A stretch of DNA of 64,000 nt from Aeoliella sp052161615 (GCF_052161615.1 NZ_CP197417.1:992001-1056000); one strand, 5' to 3'; shown: positions 17,001 to 25,144, counted from the first letter of the stretch. Notes: generated from the sequence alone by a model not told the origin. Numbers and translations: made by a program.

Positions 17001-18006
17001 CCCTACTCCGGGCGAGCTTGCCTTGGTGCCTGGAGCCGACAATAACAGCTTCGAGTTCATCGAACTCGTCAATACTAGCGCGAGCTACATCGATCTAAGC
17101 GGGGTCCACTTCGACGAAGGGATTACTTTTGATTTCAGCACAAGCAATGTGCAGATATTGGCTCCCGGTGAGGTTGTCCTGGTTGTGAATGACGTGGCCG
17201 CTTTCGCCGCGCGGTACGGCAACAACTTGCTGGTGGCAGGCGAGTACTCGGGCAACTTGAATGGTAGTGGTGAGGAAATTGAGTTAGAGGCTGGCGACGA
17301 TTCGATCATCGATGCCGTCGATTACAGTGACGACTCCCCCTGGCCCGAAGCGGCCGATGGCGATGGGCCCTCGCTGGAGCTCATAAGCTACACCTCCGAT
17401 CCGAATCTTGGTCAGTCCTGGCGAGCAAGCAGCGCCGACCATGGCACGCCCGGGGTCGTCGACAACCTGCCGCTTTGGGGTGACTACAATCTTGATGGCA
17501 TCGTCAACCTGGGCGACTATACGGTCTGGCGTGATGCGCTCGGGGCCACGGGCAACTTCGTGCTCGATGCCAGTGGCAATGGCGTCGTCGACGCCGCAGA
17601 CTACCTAGTCTGGAAGCAGAACTTCGGCAACACCGCTCCGCCCGTCTCCTTAGTCGTCGCACCCGCTCCCGTGGTCACTCCACCGCAGCGCTCGCAGGCC
17701 ACCGAATCGCCGGTATCGGAGATCGAACCTGTACCGCACGCAGCGGCAGCGGCCGACGCAGCACTCGCCCTGTTCCTCTCTCCTGAAAGCGAAATTTCCC
17801 CAGCGACATCGTTAGCGTCACGAAGTGAAAGCGATAAGACTGTGGATTCTGGTAGTGGCATTGGCGCCGAACTGCTGCTCGCCATTGCCGAAGTATCGGA
17901 AGTCGACGCACCCGCGTACGACTACGCGCCTGGGAAGTCCGCGGTCGAGCAGGACGAAGCGCTGGAACTCGCGCTGGCCCTGGACTGGGACCTAATTGGG
18001 GAGTAA
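14056..18006 (+). CDS. Giant secreted CotH/lamin-tail/dockerin protein
   Basis: A 1316-residue secreted protein. The N-terminus has VEVLEPRHAFSG, a variant of the planctomycete LEPRxL export motif. Order of domains: lamin-tail domain (about 47-150), a jelly-roll region (170-350), a chitobiase/beta-hexosaminidase C-terminal-type repeat (IRYTLDGTMP, about 385-450), a CotH kinase-like domain (about 460-860; LENFGQG, RRGAST, YAPYGTDRSLIRNAVMYDL, GVYVLMEKIKID, GPAWDFDRS with the acidic metal residues), a second chitobiase-type repeat (IYYTLDGSDPRA), a second lamin-tail domain (970-1135) and dockerin type I (about 1140-1195). A 120-residue tail closes the protein. CotH domains can phosphorylate secreted proteins, but activity here is unproven. 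AAGG precedes the ATG. It is 249 nt downstream of the beta-helix gene on the same strand. Confidence 0.85.
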   Translation: MESKNGGALQPRIMVPWSTRARSQQSHRSSSLQVEVLEPRHAFSGHPLLSEIVASNENSVHDGYGLAQDWIEIFNAGDHSVNLGSYALTDDPDELDKWEFPSVVLGPGEYLVVFASGLDRVDPSGGLHTNFSLSASGEYLALVSPGGSVVSAFGSPSQDFPSLVKNQSYGLPFESVYTQVVTPTSPASYHVPTSNAHGHAWTELSFDDSSWTSSMAAVGLTDSTNLYTPHITTSLPAGTTSAYLRIPFEVSDPSAVLGTLSAKFDDGFVAYLNGERIASFSAPGSTAFDSLATEFRPREAAIESVVFDVSRFSHLLELGENVLAIHLLNSPEGESIDALMAPTLTIGSGVMVASESPAKLMQATPGMPNTLAASSEVEFSRTTGVFTTTFELVLSSPGGEPIRYTLDGTMPTSSSPLYTAPISVSASVQVRARTYAVDGSVGDTKTESFSLLGTVHDGFTSDLPIIVLENFGQGLPDREFQSGSLALYEPSAETGRTSLDSTPTLTSLTGQHRRGASTYNHPKPNLALEFRDEHGFDKSVSILGMPEESDWVLYAPYGTDRSLIRNAVMYDLSQQQTGYAVRTRFVELFYNIYGGELDNFDYRGVYVLMEKIKIDENRVGIDGVDRSDVSESDITGGGYLFKIDRNEGEEDSSWDSGGTPNVSVHAHVDPERSDLTQSQVDHLRGYIDEFVTALSGPNYRDPLTGYASYIDVDGWIDHHLFRVFSRETDNIVLSEHMYLAGEGQLTYGPAWDFDRSTGSSGAGNKSAEGWNGNVANVFGYGWWGRLWTDLDFRHGWADRWAELRQTVLSDENLTNTVLKHADTVRESQVRDVARWPAGAPTGGAYSDPGTTGWDAEISNLKNWLLERAAWMDSQMVTAPTISFADTENSQERLVTLQAPLGGPIYYTLDGSDPRAAGNGAAPNAILYTGPFTVGTADEVTVRTTGSVSYWTWSAPVSQRAVEAIPASSANLRISELHYNPLDPTPGELALVPGADNNSFEFIELVNTSASYIDLSGVHFDEGITFDFSTSNVQILAPGEVVLVVNDVAAFAARYGNNLLVAGEYSGNLNGSGEEIELEAGDDSIIDAVDYSDDSPWPEAADGDGPSLELISYTSDPNLGQSWRASSADHGTPGVVDNLPLWGDYNLDGIVNLGDYTVWRDALGATGNFVLDASGNGVVDAADYLVWKQNFGNTAPPVSLVVAPAPVVTPPQRSQATESPVSEIEPVPHAAAAADAALALFLSPESEISPATSLASRSESDKTVDSGSGIGAELLLAIAEVSEVDAPAYDYAPGKSAVEQDEALELALALDWDLIGE

Positions 18007-18146
18007 TCCCCCGTCGCTGCGCAATTCTATCTCGTTTCTGCGGTGGTTTGCTTTCGCCGGCCTCTGCGTCGCGCTATCATGGTGCCGTGAGGTTGCCGGC
18101 GTGTGTGCCGGCAGCATTCCTTTACCTTTCGAGATGCGACGTCGTT

Positions 18147-19406
18147 ATGAGCTGTTCTCGCCTTGAGTTGTCGCGTGCTTGCTTCCTGCTCATGACTTTG
18201 GCGTGCGCGTTGATAACTTCCTCCGGCACCTCCTCCCGTGCCGACGAGACCATGAACTACGGCAAGCCGATCGTCCTCACCGAGCGCGCCAAGCAATTGC
18301 ACGCGTCGAGCTTGCTGATCGATGGACACAATGATTTGCCGTGGGCGATTCGTGACGACTTCGGCGGCAGCCTATCGGCCCTCGACATTGCGAAGGGCGA
18401 GCCCAAGCTTAACACCGACATTCCGCGTCTGAAGGCCGGCGGCGTGGGGGCACAGTTCTGGAGTGTCTACGTCCCGGTGAGCGCCGGTTATCGCGGCACT
18501 GCCCTCGGTGACACCATCGAGCAGATCAACCTCGTCAAAGAGATGATCACCCGATATCCCAACGAGTTTGAGCTCGCGCTAACGGCCGACGACATTGACC
18601 GTATTCGGGAAGACGGGCGCATCGCGTCGCTCATCGGAGTCGAGGGAGGACACTCGATCGAAGACTCGCTGTCCAACCTTAAGAACCTGTACGGCATGGG
18701 GGCCCGCTACATGACGCTCACACACAACGACTCGCTCGCGTGGGCAGACTCGGCGTCGGACGATGCGAAGGCCGACGGGCTCAACGAGTTCGGTGTTCGC
18801 GTAATCGAGGCGATGAATGACCTGGGCATGCTAGTCGACCTGTCGCATGTCTCCGACGCCACCATGCACGCTGCCTTGGACGCCAGCCGCGCACCAGTGA
18901 TCTTCTCGCACTCTTCCGCACGCGGCGTTGCGGACGCAGTACGGAATGTGCCCGACGACGTGCTGAAACGGATGCCGGAGAACGGTGGTGTTGTGATGGT
19001 GAATTTTTATTCCGGCTTCTTAGTTCCCGAGGCGGTGGCCGTTTATCGCGGCAGCATCGAGTATCGCCGGACGTTGCCCAAGGACATGTCGGAGGGGGAT
19101 GAGAAACTGGCGATGGATCGCTGGCGAAGCGAAAACCCGATGCCGCGTGGCACGATTCATCACTTGCTCGATCACATCGATCACATCGCCAAGACCGCGG
19201 GGGTCGAGCACGTGGGCATTGGCTCCGACTTCGATGGCGTCGGATCGCTCCCCACGCAGCTCGACGACGTGAGCTTCTATCCCTACATCACGCAGGGGCT
19301 CATCGACCGCGGTTATTCAGACGACGATATCCGCGCAATCCTAGGTGGTAACTTGATGCGAGTGCTTCGCGCAGCGGAGAAAGTCGCCGCCGAAGGTTCG
19401 AAGTAG
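18147..19406 (+). CDS. Membrane dipeptidase (peptidase family M19)
   Basis: A 419-residue zinc metallopeptidase of family M19 (renal dipeptidase type), which cleaves dipeptides including those with D-residues. The binuclear zinc ligands are visible: LIDGHNDLPW (His-x-Asp), GVEGGHSIED (bridging Glu), VDLSHVSD (His), FSHSSARG (His) and GSDFDGVG (Asp). ATG 18147 gives an N-terminal hydrophobic segment (CFLLMTLACALITSSGTSS) consistent with export; the frame is open from 18048 but that extension lacks a signal. Its size matches bacterial homologues. The convergent neighbour is a UPF0391 gene. Confidence 0.9.
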   Translation: MSCSRLELSRACFLLMTLACALITSSGTSSRADETMNYGKPIVLTERAKQLHASSLLIDGHNDLPWAIRDDFGGSLSALDIAKGEPKLNTDIPRLKAGGVGAQFWSVYVPVSAGYRGTALGDTIEQINLVKEMITRYPNEFELALTADDIDRIREDGRIASLIGVEGGHSIEDSLSNLKNLYGMGARYMTLTHNDSLAWADSASDDAKADGLNEFGVRVIEAMNDLGMLVDLSHVSDATMHAALDASRAPVIFSHSSARGVADAVRNVPDDVLKRMPENGGVVMVNFYSGFLVPEAVAVYRGSIEYRRTLPKDMSEGDEKLAMDRWRSENPMPRGTIHHLLDHIDHIAKTAGVEHVGIGSDFDGVGSLPTQLDDVSFYPYITQGLIDRGYSDDDIRAILGGNLMRVLRAAEKVAAEGSK

Positions 19407-19417
19407 CTCCTTACCCT

Positions 19418-19597
19418 TCACGTAACGAGGCTTACTCCTAACAGCACCATCAAGAACAGCACGATCGCGATCACGAGGAAGATCCCAAAAAAGATCTTCG
19501 CAATCGCGGCAGCGCCGGCGGCGACGTTGGTGAAACCTAGCGCACCAGCAATGAGCGCCACCACAGCAGCGATAATCGCCCAGGTTAGCAGGTCCAT
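19418..19597 (-). CDS. UPF0391 (DUF1328) small membrane protein
   Basis: A 59-residue hydrophobic protein starting at ATG 19597 and ending at TGA 19418-19420. Its sequence LLTWAIIAAVVALIAGALGF and the following AGAAAIAKIFFGIFLV match the two-helix pattern of the DUF1328/UPF0391 family, small stress-associated membrane proteins of unknown function. A good ribosome binding site (AAGGAG) lies 8 nt upstream on the minus strand. It is convergent with the M19 peptidase, whose stop is only 12 nt away. Confidence 0.88.
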   Translation of the reverse strand: MDLLTWAIIAAVVALIAGALGFTNVAAGAAAIAKIFFGIFLVIAIVLFLMVLLGVSLVT

Positions 19598-19773
19598 TTC
19601 AAGCTCCTTGAATGGGGGTGTGATTTACGCGAGGTCGAATAAGCAAAACGCGTGCCCACGCCTCGCTAACTGGTTTCCTTCGAAAACGCGTAGGCTAGAA
19701 ATCGACCGCGGGGTGGTCGATAATCGGGCTTTCCGATGGCCCGTTTCTCGAACTCTTCTGCCCCGCGTAAGTA

Positions 19774-21195
19774 ATGCCTCCACAAGAACTTGCGAACCGT
19801 TTTCAGTCGTTTGGCCAGCAGCACGCCCTGGCATTTTGGGACGAACTGTCGCCCGACGAGCAGTCGCATCTCGCCTCGCAGCTCGCGGCGATTGATCTGG
19901 AATTGATCGATTCGTTGTTCAAAGGGGACGTCGATCAACCGGACTGGGCGGCGGAAGCTCGCCGCGCGACGCCACCCCCCGCTATGCGGCTCGCGGACCG
20001 GCGGGGTGAAGGGACTTCGTCACTTGGTCTCTCGCCGGCCGAAGCAAAGCAAACCGGGGCCGCGGCGATGGCTGCCGGCAAGGTTGGCATCCTGCTCGTC
20101 GCGGGAGGGCAGGGGAGTCGACTGGGTTTCGAGCACCCCAAGGGGATGTACCCCATCGCGCCACTGTCGCACGCGACGCTGTTTGAGATTCATCTGAAGA
20201 AGGCTGTTGGCCTGGCGAAGAAGTATGGCAAGCCGGTGCCGGTCTATTTAATGACCAGCCCCGTGACGCACGACGAGACCGTCGCGTTCCTCGCCGAGCA
20301 TAAGAACTTTGGATTACCCGCCGGCGACCTGCTCGTCTTCTGCCAAGGCACCATGCCGGCGGTCGATGATAAGACCGGCAAGCTGCTGCTCGCGGGCAAA
20401 GACCAGCTGTTCCTCAGTCCCGATGGGCATGGTGGCACGGTGGCAGCGCTGGAACGTAGCGGGGCGATTGCCCAGATGCGCCAGCGGGGCATCGAGCAAC
20501 TCTTCTATTTCCAAGTCGACAATCCGATTGTCCCGATCTGCGACGCCGAACTGGTGGGCTATCATCTGCTCAGCAAGTCGGAACTCACTAGCATCGCCGT
20601 CGCCAAACAAACGCCAGCCGAGAAACTTGGCAACTTCGTCATGCTCGGTGATCGACTTCATGTGATCGAGTACAGCGATTTCCCCGCCGACGTGGCTGCC
20701 AAGCTCAACGACGATGGCTCGCTTCGGTTTTGGGCCGGTAGCATTGCGATTCATGTGTTCGACGTCGCGTTCCTTGAGCGGATGTTGTCGTTCAAGGACG
20801 CTCTGCCATTCCATATCGCCCACAAGAAAGTGCCGCATCTTAACGACGAGGGTAAGCTCGTCGAACCAACCGAGCCCAACGCTTTGAAGTTCGAGCGGTT
20901 CATCTTCGACCTGCTGCCCCAAGCCGCCCGGCCGATTGTGGTCGAGTACACCGAAGAGGAATGCTTTGCGCCGCTCAAGAACGCGCCGGGCGAGCCGAAG
21001 GACACTCCCGAGTACGTCCAGCGATTCATGATCGCTCAGCACCGCGAATGGCTCGAAGCGGCTGGTGCGAAGGTCGCTGAGGGAGTTGCCGTGGAGATCG
21101 ATCCGGTTTGGGCCGTCGATGCCGAGGAAGTGGCGAAGCGGGTGAAGGCGGGGACCGCGTTTAGTGAAGAGACGTTGTTCTCGGACGCGAAGTGA
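19774..21195 (+). CDS. UDP-sugar/UDP-N-acetylglucosamine pyrophosphorylase family protein
   Basis: A 473-residue nucleotidyltransferase of the UDPGP family (UAP1/USP-like). These make UDP-sugars from UTP and a sugar 1-phosphate. Signatures: VGILLVAGGQGSRLGFEHPKG (nucleotide-binding loop, with the Lys near the UTP site), YLMTSPVTHDETVAFL, LSPDGHGGTVAAL, FYFQVDNPIVPI (metal Asp), GNFVMLGD and AGSIAIHVFDVAFLE. Length and motif order match eukaryotic-type UAP1 rather than bacterial GlmU or GalU. GlcNAc-1-P as substrate is plausible, given lpxB nearby, but not certain. It precedes a CYTH gene with 66 nt between. Confidence 0.88.
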   Translation: MPPQELANRFQSFGQQHALAFWDELSPDEQSHLASQLAAIDLELIDSLFKGDVDQPDWAAEARRATPPPAMRLADRRGEGTSSLGLSPAEAKQTGAAAMAAGKVGILLVAGGQGSRLGFEHPKGMYPIAPLSHATLFEIHLKKAVGLAKKYGKPVPVYLMTSPVTHDETVAFLAEHKNFGLPAGDLLVFCQGTMPAVDDKTGKLLLAGKDQLFLSPDGHGGTVAALERSGAIAQMRQRGIEQLFYFQVDNPIVPICDAELVGYHLLSKSELTSIAVAKQTPAEKLGNFVMLGDRLHVIEYSDFPADVAAKLNDDGSLRFWAGSIAIHVFDVAFLERMLSFKDALPFHIAHKKVPHLNDEGKLVEPTEPNALKFERFIFDLLPQAARPIVVEYTEEECFAPLKNAPGEPKDTPEYVQRFMIAQHREWLEAAGAKVAEGVAVEIDPVWAVDAEEVAKRVKAGTAFSEETLFSDAK

Positions 21196-21201
21196 GTTCG
21201 G

Positions 21202-21230
21202 TCGCGGACCGCGTGGCGGTCCGGCTAGGG
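21202..21230. repeat. GGACCGC/GCGGTCC palindrome (copy 1)
   Basis: TCGCGGACCGCGTGGCGGTC followed by CGGCTAGGG; GGACCGC and GCGGTCC pair around GTG. A 25-nt stretch is identical, in opposite orientation, to 51670-51699. It lies in the short gap between the pyrophosphorylase stop and the CYTH gene. Confidence 0.7.
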
Positions 21231-21261
21231 CCCATTCGTATTGTCTAAGAAGGAACGTTTT

Positions 21262-21807
21262 ATGTCGCTTGAAATTGAACAGAAGTTTCCGATTGACGAC
21301 GCCGGCGAGTTTCTCGCGCGGGTGGCGGCGCTTACCGCGGAAGAACTGAGCGAAGTTGAGCAAAGCGATACCTACTACAATCACCCGGAGCGTGACTTTC
21401 GATTGACGGACGAAGCCATGCGCATCCGCCGTACCCACGAGGGGGCAGTTGTTACGTACAAAGGCCCCAAGCAGCAGTCGGAAGTGAAAACGCGTCGTGA
21501 GATCGAACTGGTGCTCGCGGAACCCGAAGCTTGGCCCGAGTTGTTCGAGGCACTCGGTTTTCGCGAAGTGGCGACCGTTGCCAAGCGGCGCCGTCGGTTT
21601 CGCGTTCGTCGCGATGGGTTCGAGGTGGAGCTGACGCTCGACAACGTGACCGACTTGGGGCAGTTTGCCGAGATCGAGATCGTCGCGGATGAGGCTCAGG
21701 GCGCCGACGCGCAAGAAGTGATTCGCTCGCTTGCCCGCGAGCTCGCCCTCGGCGAGGCCGAGAAGCGGAGTTATCTGTCGATGCTGATGGCCCAGCGGGG
21801 CGAATAA
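21262..21807 (+). CDS. CYTH-domain protein (class IV adenylate cyclase/CyaB-like)
   Basis: A 181-residue CYTH (triphosphate tunnel) domain protein. Start ATG 21262 has AAGGAA at a suitable distance; an upstream TTG at 21241 is less likely. The defining ExExK-type motif is at the N-terminus (LEIEQKFPI). It is followed by DTYYNHPERDF, MRIRR, VVTYKGPK and FEVELTLDNV, the alternating charged strands lining the tunnel. CyaB-class members make cAMP from ATP, while other CYTH proteins are thiamine- or tripolyphosphatases. The sequence fits the CyaB subgroup best, but I would not insist on cyclase activity. Confidence 0.85.
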   Translation: MSLEIEQKFPIDDAGEFLARVAALTAEELSEVEQSDTYYNHPERDFRLTDEAMRIRRTHEGAVVTYKGPKQQSEVKTRREIELVLAEPEAWPELFEALGFREVATVAKRRRRFRVRRDGFEVELTLDNVTDLGQFAEIEIVADEAQGADAQEVIRSLARELALGEAEKRSYLSMLMAQRGE

Positions 21808-21909
21808 CGCCCCATTTTCTCGGGCCGAACTGCGGTTTGCTTGGCGTGGCGATTCTGGGATACTCGCGGCCCTCAAGTTGCCCAGCTCCCCCGACCCTCC
21901 GCGGCTAGC

Positions 21910-23115
21910 ATGAAAATCTTCTTCTCCGTTGGCGAACCCAGTGGCGATTTGCACGGTGCCAATCTGGTCCGCGCACTCAGGTCACGCAAAAGCGACATCC
22001 AGTGCGTTGGCTTTGGCGGACCACGCATGGCGGCCGCCGGGTGCGAATTGCATCAGGACCTGACGCAACTCGCCATCATGTGGATCGGCCGCGCGCTGCT
22101 GCACTTGCCGAAGTTCTTTGGATATCTTCGCCAAGCCGACGAGTACTTCGAGCGGGAGCGGCCCGACGCCGTGGTGTTGATCGACTATCCAGGGTTCAAT
22201 TGGCACGTCGCCCGCAAGGCCCACGACCGTGGCATTCCGGTGTTCTATTACGGCACGCCTCAACTGTGGGGCTGGGCTCCGTGGCGAATCAAGAAGATGC
22301 GCCGCAACGTCGACCACGCGCTCTGCAAACTGCCGTTCGAAGAGCAATGGTTCCGCGAACGCGGGGTGAACGCGACCTACATCGGGCATCCGTACTTCGA
22401 CGAGCTTCGCGAGCGAAAGCTCGACACCCCGTTCGTCGACGCACTTCGCTCGACGGAGAAGTCGCCCCTGGTCACCATCCTGCCAGGTTCGCGGACACAG
22501 GAAGTGAAAAGCAACTTGGCCGATTTGCTGAAGGCGGCGAAACTCGTCCGGCAGCAGGTTCCTGGCACGCGTTTCGCGATTGCGTCGTTCAAAGAGAGCC
22601 AAGCCGCAATGGCTAAGGCGCGAGTCGCCGAGTCGGGGCTCGACTGCGACGTGCATGTCGGTAAGACGCCCGAGCTGATCGACGCGGCGTCGGCGACGAT
22701 GGCCGTCTCGGGCTCCGTGTCGCTCGAACTTTTGTACCACACCAAGCCGAGCGTCATTCTTTACCGTGTGTCGCGCTTCGCCTACGCGGTTCAGAAGCGG
22801 TTTCGGCTCGTACGATACATTACGCTGGTGAATTTGCTCACCGCGACCGACCTGTTTCCACGCAAGCCGGCAATCTACGATCCCGCGAGCCCCGAGGACG
22901 CCCATGTTCTTATGCCCGAGTATCTAACTTCGGAAGATCGCACCGAAGACCTCGCGGGGCATGTGGTCGAGTGGCTCACCGACGACCAATCGCGGCAGTC
23001 TCTGGTCGACAGAATGTCGGAGCTGAAGGACCGCGTCGCCCACGGAGGTGCCAGCGAGCGGGCCGCCGATTATATTGTGAGAGAACTAGAGCACCTGGGC
23101 CGCGAGGCGGCGTGA
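21910..23115 (+). CDS. lpxB: Lipid-A-disaccharide synthase
   Basis: A 401-residue GT19 glycosyltransferase, which joins UDP-2,3-diacylglucosamine and lipid X to form the lipid A disaccharide at the inner membrane. Features: MKIFFSVGEPSGDLHGANLV (family start, which fixes the ATG at 21910), YPGFNWHVARKAHDRGIPVF, PQLWGWAPWRIKKM, LPGSRTQEVKSNL (UDP-binding loop) and AVSGSVSLELLYHTKPSVILYR. Presence of lpxB implies a lipid A-containing outer membrane, which fits the Mla and LptF/G genes further right. It lies 102 nt after the CYTH gene and 46 nt before the M50 protease gene, possibly one transcript. Confidence 0.92.
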   Translation: MKIFFSVGEPSGDLHGANLVRALRSRKSDIQCVGFGGPRMAAAGCELHQDLTQLAIMWIGRALLHLPKFFGYLRQADEYFERERPDAVVLIDYPGFNWHVARKAHDRGIPVFYYGTPQLWGWAPWRIKKMRRNVDHALCKLPFEEQWFRERGVNATYIGHPYFDELRERKLDTPFVDALRSTEKSPLVTILPGSRTQEVKSNLADLLKAAKLVRQQVPGTRFAIASFKESQAAMAKARVAESGLDCDVHVGKTPELIDAASATMAVSGSVSLELLYHTKPSVILYRVSRFAYAVQKRFRLVRYITLVNLLTATDLFPRKPAIYDPASPEDAHVLMPEYLTSEDRTEDLAGHVVEWLTDDQSRQSLVDRMSELKDRVAHGGASERAADYIVRELEHLGREAA

Positions 23116-23161
23116 GGTGCGTCGATTGACTGCCCGCCTCTGAATACCCCGAAGACCACTC

Positions 23162-23968
23162 ATGCTCGGCGAACCCGCACCCACACCCGGCGACGTTCAC
23201 TTTCGTGTGGCGGGCTTTCCGGTTCGCGTCCATCCTTTCTTCTGGGTGATCGCCCTGGTGCTGGGTCTCAATTCGTGGAACGGCGAGCCTGTCGGCACGC
23301 TGTTGTCAGTGGTCGTCGTGTTCGTGTCGATCCTAGTTCACGAACTAGGGCACGCCGTGATGCAGCGCAAGTACGGCGGCTGGCCTCGAATCGTTCTTTA
23401 CGGCATGGGTGGTCTTGCGATCTGCGACGATTGCGATCGGTCGTCACGTAGTCAAATCATCATTTCGATTGCCGGTCCCGTGGCGGGATTCTTGCTCGCG
23501 GCACTGGTAATTGTGGTGCTGGGGGCCACCAGATTCGTTGAATTCGTACCTGCTTGGGGAGAACCATCGCGGGAAGCATTCGAGATGGGGGCAACGCGCC
23601 TTGAAGAATCATGGCTCGTTGTGGGTACTTTGCTGTTCGAGCGTTTCCAGTCCGAAGCGGTCAACATGGTGGTGCAGATGCTTCTTTGGATTAATATCTT
23701 TTGGGGCCTCATCAACTTGCTGCCCGTCTATCCGCTCGACGGCGGACAGATCTCCCGCGAGGTGTTCATGATGGGGCATCGCTCCGCAAGCGACGGAATG
23801 GTTCGATCGCTGCAAGTATCGGTTGGCGTGGCCGCCGTGGCGGCTGTCCTCGGAATGGTGTGGCTGCAGTCACTTTTCACCGCGCTGTTGTTTGGATTCC
23901 TCGCGTACGATAGTTATCGCGCGCTTCAGGCTTACACGGGGCGTGGCCCTGGCTACGGTTGGGGATGA
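23162..23968 (+). CDS. Site-2-protease-like M50 metallopeptidase
   Basis: A 268-residue membrane-embedded zinc protease of family M50. The catalytic HExxH is in FVSILVHELGHAVMQRKYGG (His-Glu-x-x-His), and the third metal-ligand region is LLPVYPLDGGQ (Asp in the NxxPxxxLDGG motif). There are about five or six hydrophobic segments with a soluble insert (about 120-160). Such proteases cut membrane-bound regulators or signal peptides; there is no PDZ domain, so this is a minimal form. Its stop overlaps the ATG of the next gene (ATGA), implying translational coupling to the SGNH-like protein. Confidence 0.88.
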   Translation: MLGEPAPTPGDVHFRVAGFPVRVHPFFWVIALVLGLNSWNGEPVGTLLSVVVVFVSILVHELGHAVMQRKYGGWPRIVLYGMGGLAICDDCDRSSRSQIIISIAGPVAGFLLAALVIVVLGATRFVEFVPAWGEPSREAFEMGATRLEESWLVVGTLLFERFQSEAVNMVVQMLLWINIFWGLINLLPVYPLDGGQISREVFMMGHRSASDGMVRSLQVSVGVAAVAAVLGMVWLQSLFTALLFGFLAYDSYRALQAYTGRGPGYGWG

Positions 23969-24765
23969 GCACGGTGGAACCCAACTCGGCGCCACCACCT
24001 GTCGCAAGGTTGGTGCTCTTGGGGGCAAGTAACCTTCGCCTGGGGCTCAATTCGCTCTTAAGACAGGCCTTGCCACGCTTCGCGGGCCCTATTGAAGTCT
24101 TTGTCGCGCATGGTTTTGGGCGTTCGTATGGTCGGAGGTCGGCCATTCCGTATCGCGCGCTTCCTGGCATCAAGCAATGTGCTCTGTGGGATGACTTGCG
24201 AAGTCGACCAAGTTTACCCACTTTCGCACTCATCACCGACGTTGGTAACGACCTGTTGTATGGTGCTTCGCCCAACCAGATCATCGAATGGGTAGGTGAG
24301 TGTGGCGCTGAACTACGCGCGATGGACGCCAACATCGTGACAACAGAACTACCGCTCGACGCGATTCTGGCCACCACCAGACTACGCTTTCAAGTATTTC
24401 GCACAATTTTTTTTCCACCGTCGCGACTGACGTTCGAGCGCGCGTGCGAACTGGCACACGAGACCAATGAAGGGCTCAAGAATCTGTCGCATGAACTTGC
24501 TTCGAGCGTTGTTCGCATGGACCCAAAGTGGTACGGCATCGATCCCATTCACATTCGAATGCAGTACCGCACCGCGGCGTGGAATAAGATCGTTGAAGCA
24601 TGGCGCGTATCGACCACGTCGCCAAGAGAACGTGTATTTCGCCGGAAAAATAGCATGTTGCTTCATATGGCGTACCCTCACGAGCGGTGGTTTCTTGGTC
24701 GTCATCAACGACGCACGCAGCCTTCGGTAACGCTTAGCGATGGTTCGGTGGTCGCCATCTACTAA
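23965..24765 (+). CDS. SGNH/GDSL-hydrolase-like protein of unknown role
   Basis: A 266-residue protein with an apparent SGNH-hydrolase skeleton. Block I is LGASNLRLG (candidate catalytic Ser and the 'N'), block III is TDVGNDLLYG (G-x-N-D) and block V is GIDPIHIR (D-x-x-H). There is no signal peptide. The C-terminal 50 residues are basic (SPRERVFRRKNS, GRHQRRTQ). ATG 23965 overlaps the TGA of the protease gene and is preferred to a TTG two codons upstream. I do not recognise a named family member. The substrate could be an ester or acetyl group but this is not determinable. Confidence 0.65.
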   Translation: MSTVEPNSAPPPVARLVLLGASNLRLGLNSLLRQALPRFAGPIEVFVAHGFGRSYGRRSAIPYRALPGIKQCALWDDLRSRPSLPTFALITDVGNDLLYGASPNQIIEWVGECGAELRAMDANIVTTELPLDAILATTRLRFQVFRTIFFPPSRLTFERACELAHETNEGLKNLSHELASSVVRMDPKWYGIDPIHIRMQYRTAAWNKIVEAWRVSTTSPRERVFRRKNSMLLHMAYPHERWFLGRHQRRTQPSVTLSDGSVVAIY

Positions 24766-25144
24766 GTACGATCGCGAGTTAACAATCGTTTTTCGTGAAG
24801 TTGTTGAGCAGCGCGCGTAAGAGTCTCTCGTCGCGCTTCACAGCATGGCCAAAAGGCATCGTTGAGTTCCTCTTCAGCGCACGCTACGCAAAATTTTTGC
24901 TTAACACGTGTTGCATAACTCGTAAGAATTCGTACAACTACCGACTAAGGAACTATGGTAGCTTGCGATAGGTTGCAAACTGTGTGTTTCAAACACTCAC
25001 TTGCTCACCCTTCGCAAGATGCCTTTGGCCGTCGCGGAAGGACGGTCAAGTTTTTCGCTGACGGGTTCGGTGGGCGAATGTCGAAGGCAGGTCCTTCGCG
25101 TCTGTCGAGCCTTGATGCCACTTTCCATTAATGGAGGATTAACC
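24766..25144. other. Long leader/promoter region of the histone-like gene
   Basis: About 380 bases, distinctly more A/T-rich in 24890-24990 than the surroundings. It contains a perfect 10-bp palindrome AACACGTGTT at 24903-24912 and several TTGCAT/TTGCAA boxes, but no -35/-10 pair I would defend. A frame open from 25001 joins the histone-like gene but lacks lysine bias, so it is treated as leader. GGAGGA at 25134-25139 is the ribosome binding site for the GTG at 25145. Confidence 0.45.

Noticed and set aside
20314..21954. A 546-residue minus-strand open frame opposite the pyrophosphorylase and CYTH genes
   Set aside because: It is a shadow of two clear plus-strand genes and crosses their boundary, which real genes would not.
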